A DNA stretch of 64,000 nucleotides from Meandrina meandrites (GCA_963693305.1 OY855913.1:13943522-14007521), one strand, 5' to 3'. Positions 21,801 to 36,800 are shown, numbered from the stretch's first letter. Made by a program: numbers and translations. The notes: generated by a model from the letters alone, not told the origin.

Positions 21801-24800
21801 GTGTCTTTGAGAAATTTATTCTGTAATTTCAGCATCTCGTTTTCCATCTCAGTTCGTAATGTTGCCTGTAAAAAATACTCACACTTTAAAAAACAAAACA
21901 GAAGTGACAAGACACTGGGCTATATCAATGCAGGTGTCATCATTCCGCAGAGAAATGACTCGTGCGTGTAACAATTAAACGTAGATACTTTTATATCCAG
22001 GTAAGAATAAGAAAAGGAGGAGTCAGATTCTTGGGCGTACAAACTCCAAGAAGCATAACGCGGTGACTTAATATTGATTAAGGGTAACAGGCACCTACTA
22101 GAAGGCTCTTGGATCGCGCGTGAAGTTTTTTTTATCGAGATTCTGTTTAATAGGTCAAGCACCGGTTTGAAATATGTCCAGGATTGAACGCTAATGAAAT
22201 GCACGTTGCTTATGATAGCATCAAAAGTGTTCTCATTAATAAAAGTTTACCACAACACACCTGATTCTTTAGAATAAAGTAATATGGAAATATCAACTAA
22301 CCCAGTCAAACATGAAGTACTAATTAAACAATACGTGCTATTCAATCCTGGACATAAGTAACCGGATTAGACTGGTCGCTAACGCTTTCTATCGACTTCA
22401 TTAGCATTACTTACAGTAACAACACATTTTAAAGACCATTAGTTTAGTGGTTAGCAGCTTGTGGCGGAAGATGCGAGATTTGACCACTTGATATTTAATA
22501 AGAAATGTCAGGGGCATATGCATCTTGATTAATTGAATCTTGATGAGACAGTTCTGCTGCAAATTTCAAGTACCTCCTGCTCGTTTCTTTTTCGCTCCAG
22601 CTTTGTATGTTCGGTTTCCATTAAACCCTGGAGATGTTGAAGACCTTTCAATCTAAACAAAACCAAAAAATATTGCTAAATAGAACAGTTTTGTGGGATT
22701 ACATTTCGTGTACTTGACTTATGGCCATAAAACGGGGTTTGACAAACACACATGCACAGTTTTATATTCTAAGTGTAAAGTGGTGGGAAAAACAAAACCA
22801 AAACAAACAATAAAAAAAAGAAAATTGACAGCTATAACAACAAAATCTAACTTGTCCCAAAACAAAATCATTCCATTTACCTCTTTTCGTTAACCTGACG
22901 TTGGCTCTTGAGAATCTTGAATTGTTTTGCAACTGTATTCTGAATAAAAGAGCATATTCATTAAGCTAAACTCGCAGTCAAGTACTCCATCCAGAGGGTC
23001 AGTATACAATGATTCGTAAAACTGTTTCGGGTCAATGGATGCCGATGTGTTTTGAATTCACCTTATGAAACACGTTTCTCAATCACAGCTGTTCATTGCT
23101 CAAGCATTGTCAAATGTTTTTAATCTTAAAGAACCGTAAAAATATAGAAGTCAAATACTTATCAACAGTTTCTCAACGGTCAACTGCAAAGACCGTATTT
23201 GATGTTCAGAAAAAGAAATCGAAAAATTATTACCCGTTACCAGTTTCGAGAAAGTGCATCCTCGTGATTTACCCATCAATTGCAAAGTGATTTTAGTTAT
23301 ACCCCTATTATATAGTAGACCAGTTTGTGTCTTTTTTGAACCCGAAAATAAATATTGTCTTTTCTACGATTGTTTTCCTTCTAAGCGGTCTTGAATTGCT
23401 TTTGAATCCTACTGATACTACGTTTATCAAGTCACTTAATTCATTTAAATGTTTTATAATATCTAAACAAAGAAGTAATTATGACTATCTTACAAATGTT
23501 TCCTCCATTCCTTCTAGAATCGAAGATGTTTTGTCCAGCTGCTTTCCTAAGCCCTTAACTTGTTCTGAAAGCTGGCCCCTGTATTTCTCCAAAGTATTAT
23601 AACTACTTCCCGCCGCACCAAAAGAAAAAACAAACAAAAAAAGAAAACATTGAGAACATTCAGAATTAAATTGTAGTGTATCTACTACAGTAAAACAGAC
23701 TACAATGCCCTAAAATAATACGCCTTTCAAAATCTTTCAGTCAGCACTTTTCATTATCATACTTCACTGTCCAGGAAGAATTTTTTGGATCATCAAGGTG
23801 CTCGCACACGAAAACGAAAACACTTGTGTGAGTGCTTTTTCTTTTTGTATCGGCAATTAGTCGCGAAACACTCTGGTTTGCATAAATCTAAACGTTTCCA
23901 TCAACAAGCTTCAAATTCCTAAAAGCAGGTAAATGAGAGGCAATTCATATTACAAAGATATACAAGGGGTTTTTTGTTTCAAATATTTTCCAAAAAGTTC
24001 TCCTTTTGTTTCTAACAAATAATAATAATAATAAAAATAATTTTTGGGAATGGAAGTGATCTTTTCAAAATCGAATTTTTGGGCATGTAAACCTCAACCG
24101 ATTTTTCTGAGTTTTGCCGGACAAGCGAAATAACGAACGTTCAAATTTTATAAAGCTTTAAATTTTAGGGCGAACAAAGCAAACGATCATGAGATATGAG
24201 CGCTTTCGAAAAATATATTCATGAAAAAAACGCGAATAGTTTCCAAACGCAACGATAGATTTTTTTTCAAATTAATGTCAACAAGTTCAAATTATCAAAG
24301 TTTGAATGTGAGCAAGTTTCAACGAAATCGGCTGGGTAGAAATTGCTGCACAGTTGACTGTTGAATTTTTGCTTCAAAATATTATGCTTGTGTAACTCCT
24401 AGCAAAAGTTGTAAACAAATGAAGCAGAAGAGGTTTACAGTGGGTAAATTGTAAATTTTAAAGAATCTTAATTTTTTTCGAATTCAAAAAAACTACCGAT
24501 TTTTTTCCTTTTATTTTTAAGTACAGTATGCGGCGCAGTTCAAGACCGCGTCCTATTCTCGGCCACTTTGTTCAACGCGTTTTTTTGCGCCACAAAAGAA
24601 TTAAAAGAAACAGGTATTTACTTCAAACGATAAACTGTTCCTTGTGCTCTAAGTATTTTTTAGGTCTTGTCCTTTAAAGGAACTCTGTCACGGGGATTTC
24701 GCAGATTTTTGGTCTAAACTGTTCTGAAATTAGTGGTAGGCAACTATACCCATGAAAATCATTACCGTTGAACATCTAAAGGAAGATATAACCTTAATAT

Positions 24801-27800
24801 GTGGATAGAAATCTAACTACGGCTAAAAATATCGATTTTTTTGTAGACGTCCGGAAACAACTAGAAAAGTTTAGCTAAACTTTTCAAGTTGTAATCCATT
24901 TCCACCCTAGCCTTCTGCAGCTTAAGACGCTTGTTAACAGTCTCGGTGCTCTAAAATACCAATTGTTAATAAAAATGGACTATTATTTTTTGGTTTCCCT
25001 CGACACAAATATAAATTTTGGCTTTTCAAAAATCTGCCAAAATCCGTGACAAAGCCCCTTTAACTCGCTATAGAACGCTCACACGTTGAGTTTACGCGAA
25101 AGGTAGGCGAATTTGTTTTTCCTAAAATTTGTTTGTTTACGGCTCCTTAAAATTCATAGTTGTACTTAAATTCGTATTTTATCCGAATATTCAAACCAAA
25201 CGACCCAATTTTTGGCATATGAAGCTTAGAATAATCCAGCTTTCTGCTTTAGTAAACGTTTGGAAGTGCTGTATTTTTCGGCCTTAATTTACTTCCGTGC
25301 GACTATTGCGTATTTGCCTATTGCCATTTTCTAAACGAGCAACGGACTGGGGACTTAGTATGGATTGGAGGGACGCCTGTCCCTCCAATCCATACTAAGC
25401 TTTCTTATTTTAGCGATTTTGAAAAGTGTACCATGCCTTTGCGTTTTAACCAATAACTCTCAAATTTGGTAAACTTACTAATGTTTGGATACCAGTCAAA
25501 ACTTGGAGAAGGTCAATTGAAGAAGAGTTCTCAAACTCATTAATAATTCATCTAGTTAAAACAAAGGAAATCAGAACCGTGACAGAGTTTGGAAATCTGA
25601 TCTTAATTAGCATAGATTTTTGCGATTTTATTTCTCTGTTTTCTCCGTGGTTTTAGTTTCGATTGAGAAGATATATCAAACACTCGACAGCGTTTTTCAT
25701 CACATTTCCAAGCACCTCGAAGTTCGTCAAAAATACTCCGCTGCGCGTCGTATTTTCGACTCTCTTCTCGGTGTTTGGAAATGTGATGAAAAACGCTGTC
25801 TCGTGTTTGATATATTGGCCATGTTCTAAACGAGCAGGGGACTGGGTACGAACAATTGAATTGAAAATGGGGCAAGTCTTCTGAAAGAGCATCCAAAAAT
25901 TAGTAAATTTACCAAATTTCATGGTCATTGGTTTAAACGCAAAGGCATGGTACACTTTTAAAATAAGAGAGCTTTGTATGGATTGGAGGACGCCCGTCCC
26001 TCCAATCCCTGCTAAGTGTACCATGCCTTTGGGTTTAAACCAATAACCGTGAAATTTAGTGAATTTACTAATTTTTGGATGCTCTTTCAGATGACATGCC
26101 CCATTTTTCAATTCAGTCCCCTGCTCGTTTAGAACATGGCTAATTACTTGAAGAAGCAATCATTAGCTAGAATACAGAAGAGAAGACTGCGGCCAACAGA
26201 GTACGCTTGCGCAGCATTATGGACGCCCTTTGTTCCACGAGGAGCCTAATGGAATAATGTAATGTACTAATGTTTGAAAGCTCTTTTAGATGACGGGCCC
26301 CCAATTCAATCGATATTAAATATAAGTACCCAGTCCCCTGCTCGTTTAGAAAATGGCCAGTTCTCGGCCACACTGCTCGCAATCACAGCTTACCGAGGTA
26401 AAGATTCTCCCATACAAAACGACTAAGTTCGGTTAATAAGATGTTATTATATGGCCAAACTAGAACACTTTTCAGCTTAAAAATTCGCTTCGGTTCGCCG
26501 TACTCGCTGACATTTTGCTAGTGATCGGCGATCACGGAAAAATTAGAACAAGGGCAGGTCTCGACAGGTATGTTTTCAACTTCTCTAGCCTCTTTAATCC
26601 ACTGATAAAATATTCTTACCGGTATTTTAGTCGCTTTTCATCGTGTTAAGTGCTTTTAACTTCTGACCTTGGAATAACCTTGCAAATTCGTTTCTAGCTG
26701 GCGTTTTGATTTCGTGCCTGTGAACTGAACGATAATTTGCCAAAGTTTGATCGTTCTTGTTAACTTCTTTCGCGTCAAGCTTTTGGTTCTTCCATTTACT
26801 ACTTTTTAGCAGAAAGAAGTCAACGTTTTTGCATTTTTGTTTGTAAACTTCTCAACGTAAGTGCAACCGGTCTAGATGGGAATATCTAAACCGCGGTCAA
26901 TATCGATTTTAGCCAATCAAATTGGCGGATTTGGTAGTTCCCATATAATAAGGAAACTTATTACCTGGTTGCCTGTGTCTCATCCCAGAAGGAATCTATA
27001 CTGGACGACATCATATCATTGGCCTTTTGGAAAAACGACCGGATCATGCGACGCTTTTTCTGAAAATAAAAATCATGGCAACTTGTCTCACTTGAAACAT
27101 AACATTGAATACATATACTAGTTTCATCGTTTTGCTGACATTTGGAAAGGGGAGGGATTTTCGGCGGGAGGCACCTTACTTCAGGGTTTAATAGAAGCGT
27201 AAAAAGTTGACGTAATTTAGTTGACGTAAGGTGTTTTTCTAAGGAGACTGTTACTTTTGTTACTTTCGAAGTCTACGGTATATGCAAGAGTCTGGTCCTT
27301 GAGATTAAAAAGACGTTCAAACGCGCAACATTTATTATTCGATTCGGCTGCTACAAAACAAAATAAATTATATGATTGACTGACAAATGAAAAGAAACTG
27401 ATAAGAAAAAATAACAAAGGCAATTAAAATAAGGTAAAGACACTTACAAAAGTTGTATGACTACAGAATATGAAGCGATTTGGAAAACGGAAAGAAAGAA
27501 CGGTGTAAAGCATAAGGCCTGGTTTAAACGCCGCATTTTACATGCGCCGAATACAATACTTATTCGAGTCGACTCGAATTAAATAATTCGGCATTTGGTT
27601 TTAAACGTCGCATTGCTGAGCGTTCAATACAAAAAGTGAAACACTGTTTACTGTTGTACAATCAATTTGAATCTACTTGAATGAATATAACTTATACGCG
27701 ATTAAAACACACAGCATAAATGGAGTTTCCTTTGGGATAAACAAGCTAATTATGACATAACTGCAAGTTCTCAGACATGTGCGAATATTTATGCAAATAC

Positions 27801-30800
27801 TGCAGAACTACGCGTTTATGAGTACACAATCCTACCCTAAAACTTGTATCAACTTGTATCAACTTCTATCTTCATTCTTTGAGAAGGAACAAATCAATTT
27901 CCTTTTCGATATTCCATGTGGCACATACTAGAATATTTTCAGGCTTACTTTTACAACAAAAGATCATACAAAGATCATATATCTCTGGTTAAAATTATAT
28001 GACCAATGTTATCTAAAATTGCTTTGTCAAATTCTGGTTCCTTCTGCAGGTACAGGACACAGATTACGTAAAACAAAAAAAATAAAAGATAAGAAACAAT
28101 ACTGCTCCAAAATACAAATAATCACAAACAAAGGCAAAACAGTGTGACTTCATTTGCATCCGGTACCTACAGAAAGACCCCACATTTTGGCAACAAATTA
28201 CTACTCACGCGAACAGCCTTGATAATTTCACTTCCAACAATGTTCATTAGTCCCTGTACCTCTCTTCTATAAGCAAACAAAATGACAAATTGTCGTGATA
28301 TAGTTTCATGGTCAAGCCAAACTGAGTAAAGTTTGAAACGTGTTTCAAAAACTCGTTAATCGTTCATAAAGAAAATACAAAAGAAATTAATGTTTAATAA
28401 GTGTCTTTATATCTGATAAAGACATGGCTAAACTTTACGTCCAATTTTCTAGGCCAAAATAACACCAAATCAAAATGTTAGTGCGAGAATGAGTACATCT
28501 ACATCCGAATATTTTGAAGCCGTTCAATAAATTCGCAGTTGATAAAACACTGCTGCTCTTGTGTTCATAGTCACTGGTGGTCAATAACAATAGTTCAATG
28601 CCACTGACCTGATTTCTTCGTCATCACTTATTCCTTCTTCAGGCTCTTGTTGATTGTCTACATAGAATACATGCAACCACATTCACATATTTCGGCACAA
28701 AATTAAAGAATGAAGTAATTTCCACTAAAAGTTGATGAACAAAAGAAACATTTAGCAAAATTCACGGGTAGTGGTCACTTGAAAGGTATTAAGGAGGGTT
28801 GATGTAGTTTTTAGCCTTAGCATGGGTGTTTGGAAAATAGAGATTTTCTTGGTAGCCAATATTTAATTTTTGCCAAACTAAAAAACAACCATACTTCAAT
28901 TTTTTACTGGTTTCTTGGCAACAAAGGTTACCATAGCAACGACTGTCGTATTCTTTAGTGTTTTAGCAAGCCGGAGTATCCCGAAATCTAGACTAACTGT
29001 TTGTATCCATTTTTTTTAATATAACCTTGAAGTATAGAAGATTGACTACTGGCGGGCAAATTTTTTAAAAGTATCTGTAAGAGCATTTCTTAGTAATTCT
29101 GAAATGTTTTGTAGAAGTGGTCAGCTACAAGAACAATGGTCGTGCTTTTTGTATTGTAATCAAATTTAGAAACCTACAGGCTAAAAAAGACTGAGCCCCC
29201 TGAAGTGCCTCAAACTGTCAGTTATAAACAGGTATTTCTAAGTTCTTGATTTGGTCATGAAGACCAAGCAAGGGTCGATTATAATACTTAACTGGATAAT
29301 TTCAAAGATAAATTATCTGGCTTTAAGGATTCCCTCAAATGAGGTAGGCGGGATGTAGAGATAAATCCCTTATCTAATATAATACAAGAGTTGGACTAAT
29401 AAATACACTTCAGTGACACTTACTTTGTGCAATAATTCTTCTGTGCGACTTATCTTCACAGAGTTGTAACTAAGCGTTTGCATATTACTTACATGGCGTA
29501 CTCGTATCTTCATATGAAAGTTTCCTTGGCTTGCCAATATTTTGACCTCGATACGAAAGCAGATGAGCCTCGTTAACACGAGCAGGTTCTTGTTCAGTAA
29601 TTCTTGTGCCTTGATAAAAAGTTACAATGTATAAAAGGCTTATCTTTTTCAGCAGACATAAGTTACATTCAGTGTTAATTTAAGCCAATATTGGTGACAA
29701 AAAGGAGGCACGACTTAAAGTACAGTGCCATTATCAGCTTGTTTGTGGTGAGTTGGTGTTTACTAACTTCACTAAGCTTTCCATGCCAGAGAGAAATGAA
29801 ATTCTGCACCATATAAAAAGAGATCAAGAAATGCTGAGGCAAGTATAGTTCATTTACAAACACCATAAAAATTGTACCAAGGCTATTTGGTCCTGACTGA
29901 GACCATTCAACAAATTTCCTCTTTCGTCTTGGTCTTTTATCCTGGAATTTAACAAAAGCAGTATTTTAACAGATTAGGAAATGATTGATGGTTTACTGAA
30001 AAACTTTAGTAAAAATAATAACGTTAATGTTTTCCAACATTTCAATGTATTGCACACCATTATTAAGGCATTATTGAATTTGAATCAGAAATAGTAGTAA
30101 TGGTAGAAATTAGAAATAGTATTACAGGCATGTAAATAGTTTTGTGTGGATGTAGTCAGTTTGTATATGTTGGGAGTTGACTTGAGATCTTGAATATCAA
30201 TTCGTGTATTTGTTCCAGAGTGTGTGGTTCGCAAGAATCTACTACAGCTGATCGCAGATTCCTTCTACACCAAACGTTCAATGTTAGCACACCTGTATGG
30301 CTTTCCTAAGATACACAAGGGAGTGTTATTCATGCGACCCATCTTGTAAGCTGAAACTGGTACACACAATTTCAAACTTGCTAATTAAATGGCTTAGTGG
30401 AAAACTGAAACATCTTTTGACTAATGAACACACAATCAACAACATTTTTCAATTGGCCGATGAAATCCAACAGACAGCTATCAATGATGGTGACGTTTTG
30501 GTGTCCTATGATGTCTGCGCTCAAATTTCACTATTTGCAATCCACTTCAGTATATTATAGATTTGTCTACAAGCGAAAGGTCCAATTCCAATTCGATCGG
30601 GAATAGCAAGACGACGGTATTTCGTACGTGGTAATGTCATCCAAATTTAATGCTGGTCTGTGATTGGTTCTGAAGATACAGATTGGCACAGGAGCAGTGA
30701 ATTGGATTCCTAACTTACAAATAAAAAATTCGATAGCTTTATATGATTAATTATATGATCAGTTGCAGAGTTCCAAAATTTTTTACTGTACACTAATTCA

Positions 30801-33800
30801 CCCCTACGAGCTATTCTGTGTGTCTGATAGCCAATCGTGTTGAACCATTTTTGATGTGTGCACTACACAATACCAGCCACTTTGGTAAAGAAAAGCAAAA
30901 ACAAGTGACAATGGGCACCCAAAAAACTTGCTACTAAATGTTGGCTACAAGCTTAAAAAGATCGCTTAAAAGGCTAGGCTAGAACGAATTTAACCACCTC
31001 AAATTCACCCAAATCAGACCGGTTTCATGAAAGGAAGATACATAGGTCTATGTTATTTGCTGGCTGGGAGGTCTGTATCGTGAAAAACTGTGACCGAGGT
31101 CTTGAAAATGCTGCCCGAGGCCGCATTTTCAAGACCTCGGTCACAGTTTTTCGCGATACAGACCGACCCAAAGCCAGTAAATAACTTATTTATTTTTTTC
31201 CTACTTGGTAAAAAAGCCTAGGTCCTCGCGATACAGACTGACCCAAAGCCAGTAAATAACTTATTTATTTTTTTCCTACTTGGTAAAAAAGCCTAGGTCC
31301 TCAGAAAAAAGAGAAAAGTAACTTAAGTAATAAACAAGCACAATGTAGCAGCAAAAGAGAGCATAAAAAAATCGCGAGTCACGAAAGTGAAATTGAATGA
31401 AGCTGAACTCAATGTGTGGTTTGGTCGCCTGCACGCGGTACAATTTTGTGAGAAATTATTTGCTCCGAGCGCGATTTCATGCTAGGTTGACTATTGACCG
31501 AGCGATAGAGGTCAATACATCAAGGCCGAGGTCTGAGATGTCCCTGTAATGACTGAACGGACGAGGTTAATAAGTTATTTATTATATGGCCTTTTTAGCG
31601 CTGAAAAAAGGGAAACGTTTTTCAATATCCGCTTGCACGCGCAAGAGGTCATTTGAGGCTATGCAATCCAAACCAGAAGAAACGGTTTCTTTGACAGTGA
31701 GGCAATTTTTGTCTTCATTACGCCAAGATCTAGGGCAAATTTAACCACTTTAATTTTCACAAAACAAACTGACCTGTGTTTACAAGTGTTTGACCCTTAA
31801 AAAGTTATAAAAAGCTAAGGCAAGAAAAATTTTCATAATGCCCGGTCATTACAAGAAAATCTTGCCCGCTCATCAGCCAATCAGAGCGCGTGTACTATTG
31901 TAGCCATATAATAACTTGACGTTAATCAGTTACTTGGCTCCACTAAATTGAGACAATTTACTTAATCAACAATAAAAAGAAAAAAGGCAACAACAAAACA
32001 ATCAGTAATCAGGTTAAATGTTCTTAAGTTAATGTTCAATCATTGTCTTTAATGACACGACACTACTTGACAGCAACTCTCATCTGGAGGCAGCGTGGCC
32101 TTGTGGTTAGGGCGCTGGACTTGTAATCCGTAGGTCCCGGGTTCAAATCCTCCTCCCTGCCACTAGATGGATTTGTCTTCGGAGGTCCCGAATTCAACTC
32201 CTCCATGCTTTGTAAATAGCCAACTGGTCAGCCTCCTGCCAGTTGGGATTTTTAACTAGTTTCTGTCTGATTTATAATATTTCTTTCCTCATATTTACAG
32301 TGTCCCCAATTAGCACAGCAGTGCTAAATACATTGACACTTAAATAAGGTGATTTATATTTATTTTATTTTTTTTTCATGGCTCCTCAGCTGGGAATCCC
32401 CGGTCTTTTTTGCTCCTTGCGTGATATAAGTAGAATCAACCCGCTGATTGGCCTTTCAAAATGGGACACACATGCACTGTCAGGATTGATCTGCTGCTGC
32501 CACCTTAACCTTTCATACATAGCCGTCTGCATCCGGGTAAGTAGCCTCCAAGCTAGCTTCCTGGAATTTCTGGGGACACTGTCATCTTTAAGGATCACGA
32601 TATCTCCTTCATTGAGGTTCTTCTGAGGTGTGGTCCATTTGTGTCTTGTCTGAAGACACAGATAGCTCTTTCTTCCATGCTGCCAGAATTCATTAGTAAG
32701 TTGACTGGGTCCGCGACGACAAACAAAGCAACGGTAGGCGTTCAAGAATGAATCAGTTGTTAACGCACATGAGGCCATGCAGGTGAACAGCACTCTGTAT
32801 CGTTTCATCTCTTTAGGCCCTTCTCTTATATAAAATGGACCAAAACAATTGACGGTGCTGAAGGTGAATGGAGGGACTTGTTCGAGTCTGTCTGTGGAAA
32901 GTTCAGCCATCATCTGCTGCTGGGGCACTGCTCTTAGCTTCCGACAAGTAACATGTGATGTATGTGATGACCAACCAATGAACTGACGTTTACAATCCAA
33001 AAACCGCATGAGCGGATTTTGGCATGCATTCTTGGTCTGCCTCGATGTCCCAAACATTGTGTCGTATTATCAGGTTTGTAAGGTGCGCCTTCTTCGGCAG
33101 CAAGACAACATGCTTATATTTATGATTAATTATTAATTATTTGTTATTGGTGTTAATAAAATTACTATAATTATCAAGTAGGTATTGGTAATAATAATTG
33201 TTAAAAATAAAAATAATGAAGCAAAATAAGTCCAAGTTAAGAACCAAACAATAGTAGAAGTTGGTATAGCAGTCCCCTTGTTTCTTTCTTTTCATTTATT
33301 TGTTGCTATCAGTAGTTTTCTTTCTTGTCAAACCATTTTTAGGCATTTTAATGTAAGTAATAATTTATTCAGCACTTACTTTTTGTAATAAGTGGTATTT
33401 TGATTGTGAACAAATAATGCAATTTAAGAAAAAAAAAATACTTGCCAAAATTTTCTCCCCCCCCCCCAAATCCCTAAATTGTAAATTTCAAACCCCCAAA
33501 AATCCTTCACTCCTCCCCGTCACCACAAATCCAGAGTACCCCCCCCTAGATAACTGATTACATATTTTGTAGAGTAAACTCAAACATCCTGTACTGACCT
33601 CAACAACTTCAGGGTTATCCTCATCTGTGTAAATAACAATTGTAGTTTATTGTTAAGCAGCTGCAGGAGTCAAATAAAACATAGCCTACCTATCTTGTAC
33701 TGTTTAGTCAAATAAAACATAGCCTACGTATCTTGTACTGTTGAGTCAAATAAAACATAGCCTACCTATCTTGTACTGTTGAGTCAAATAAAACATTGCC

Positions 33801-36800
33801 TACCTATCTTGTACTATTGAGTCAACTAAAACATAGCCTACGTATCTTGTACTGTCGAGTCAAATAAAACATAGCCTACCTATCTTGTACTGTTGAGTCA
33901 AATAAAACATAGCCTACCTATCTTGTACTATTGAGTCAACTAAAACATAGCCCACGTATCTTGTACTGTTGAGTCAAATAAAACATAGCCTACGTATCTT
34001 GTACTGTTGAGTCAAATAAAACATAGCCTACGTATCTTGTACTATTGAGTCATATAAAACATAGCCTACTTATCTTGTACTGTTGTCTGAAATAAACTGA
34101 ACTAAACTACACCTTAAAGGTAGGAAATTATATCCGCCTTTTAACACAAGATTTTCAATTAGCCTGGTTTAATGGCATAATTTGGGCAAGATATTGTAAT
34201 TATGATGGTAAGGATATGAGTTGGCCAAGCGAATAGTGAAAAGCATTAAGGTGGCACAAAATGGAGTAGATTTTTCTGTCTTTCTGATATCTATTGCAGC
34301 TACACCAATAACATTGAAGTTAAACTTTAAATACAACTTTGTAAAGGCTTTACCAATGAACAAATTGTAGTTGCTGTAACATCAAAATTCATTGACATGG
34401 CAATATTATATGAGGTCTAAAATACCTTATTTCTCCCATTTCGAGGCCAATAACTTAAAGACCAGATGGTGAAAGTTTTTATGTATATTTTTGTCTAATT
34501 GACAAAACAAACAATCTAACAATAATTAAAAAAATTCTGAAGTTTTCTTTTATCGGTTAGATTAAAATAATTTTTATCAAAAATCAGTGACAGATCCAGG
34601 GGAGGGGCCTGGGCCCACGCTTATTTTTAATTTTCTTTTTACAAAAAGAAGCCAGAATTCAACATTTATAGTCAAGCCTTCAAAAGTCCCCTTCCCCAGC
34701 TAAAGGTCTGTATTTGTCACTAAAAACAAGAACTTTCACCGAGTAGTTTTTGAGTTATTAGCCTCAAAATGCATATGTCCAATAATTTTTATATAGGGTA
34801 TCCTTGACCCCCTATGATGTTGCCATGACAAAGAAGTTTGACATCACAGTTACCTCAATTTGTTCATTAGTAAAACTTGTACTAGTTTCTACTAAAAGAG
34901 TTTCCTAAACATTATTGACATGGCTGCGATAGAACACCAAAAACGGGCATTTCTAATTCTGACTAAACTATTATGAGCCACTTTAAAAGAAAAGATTTTA
35001 GCTGTGAAAAAGTTCATAATGTCAGTACATAACAAGCAGGGTGTAAATCCTGCTTTGATTTCCTTTTTAGAGGTAAAGGAGGAAGGGGTGAAGGGCCAGG
35101 CAAAGAAATACTCACACAAGCATTAAAAATGATCAGAAGCATTCGTGACAGCAATTTTTATGAATGTATATTATGAAAGTTTGAGGTCACCTCCAGCTAG
35201 AGCTAGAGGTCACAGATGTATATTGTGGCCATGGTCAGAATTTTTGTCTTGTAACCTTCTCATGGTACTGCTGGTGGACAGAAGTGTGCCAATTGCAAAG
35301 ACAGTATAAAGGATTGAAACCTTTCATTTATCTCAAGGCTTGTAACTGTAATGGCACAGATTTTCTGGTACACTGTGTAGTTTCATTATTATCAAACAAA
35401 AGTGCTGGGGGACTCAGGGTACAAACTGCTTGCAGTCACGTTGTGAACTACACCTAACAAGAACTGATGTTTGAGCTCCCATGACTGCACGAGCATGTTC
35501 CTGTCTCCTTCATGACTGCACAAGTTACAGATTTTCTGTGTAGTAATGACCATACACTATCCTACCTTGATCCATTTCTTCTAATTGTTGTGATCTTGGG
35601 GTGATCGGGGTGATAGACATTTGAAGTGGTTTTTGTTTCCAGGACCTCTTGTTGGAGATGGTCCTTTTTACAAAAGGTGTTTCACCAATCCCTAAAGCAC
35701 AGGATACAAAGCAATTGGTTTACTCTTGGCCATCTATAGCTACCTCTTTTACTTCTATGTATTTATGAAAGTACAGTGACCTAATGTTAAGGTGGCTTAC
35801 TACAGTTTTGATGGGGTATCAGAGTGCTTAAGAGGAGATTAGACTGGCACTAGTAATTTCAATGATGTTTTTCTCAAAATCTGCCCATATGACCCTGCCT
35901 CAAAAATTCAGAAATTAGAAATTGAATCAGATAAAACATTAATGGAAAAGAAATTAAAAAATCTGTAAGACAGATTTTTTGCAAAATAGGAAAATGTGTT
36001 TTTTTGCCTATTTAAAAAATAGCTCAAAATCTGTCTTACAGATTTTTTTAAATTTTGGCAGTTGACGCGTTTCACCCCCCAAATTTGTGAAAATTTCATT
36101 ATGGGTTGTACGGTAGGTTTTTGAGAAATTTTGACCCGAAGTTAGGTTTTTACGACCTCCGACAACTATTAACTATTAACTTTCAAATAAAGGGCTCAAA
36201 CTTGTTTTCGTTTCTTTTAGTGACTTGCTCGCAAGAGTTTTGCGAGCGCGAGCGATATATATTGACGTCAGGCAGCCGAATCGTAGCTCACGTTCTTGCC
36301 TTGTAAAAACTGTAGTAAGCCACATTAACAGTCCAGGTCCATTTGACAAAGAAATTTTTGTAAGTTCTAAGTGGAAATTTTGGCTTCATAGATTACTCCC
36401 ATGATCTGGTGTAATGCTTTATCTAATATATTATCTAATATTGATTGTAATGTATGAAATTTGGCACACATGCATGCATTCCACATTACCCAGCAAGCAA
36501 ACAAAAGGCTATTACTGCAGTAAGTGGTGTACATGTATATCAACACATTAACCAGATTGGCTGATCATAAATTATTTATATTTTCTTACAATGAGCCTTT
36601 GTATAAAGTAATGATAAGAAAAGAAGCAAGGAAAAATAGAGTGTTAGGTAAGAAGAAAAATTCAAGAATTTTACCATTACCTGAGTCATTTCGAGACACA
36701 GAGTAGGAAAAATGCTGGATTTCATTTTCAAACTTGAAACAAAAAAGAAACCAAACATAAACATTATTAAAAGTCTCAATAAAATTGTGTATTACAAATA

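Noticed and set aside
25603..26382. Several frames of 70-168 codons
   Set aside because: All lie in the nested foldback and reflect its symmetry.
27281..27360. Minus-strand exon after acceptor tttattttgttttgtag
   Set aside because: Good acceptor but no matching donor, and the frame does not resemble the expected Cor1 segment.
27441..27470. 13-nt microexon between ttcatattctgtag and gtaagt on the minus strand
   Set aside because: Both sites look strong, but a 13-nt exon does not restore the phase between 28209 and 23494 on its own. It may still be part of a two-exon solution.
32095..32160. tRNA-Thr gene
   Set aside because: tRNA-like head of a SINE; the acceptor stem does not close and a SINE body follows.
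33640..34100. CRISPR-like array (38-bp units)
   Set aside because: Units are contiguous without unique spacers; a eukaryotic minisatellite.
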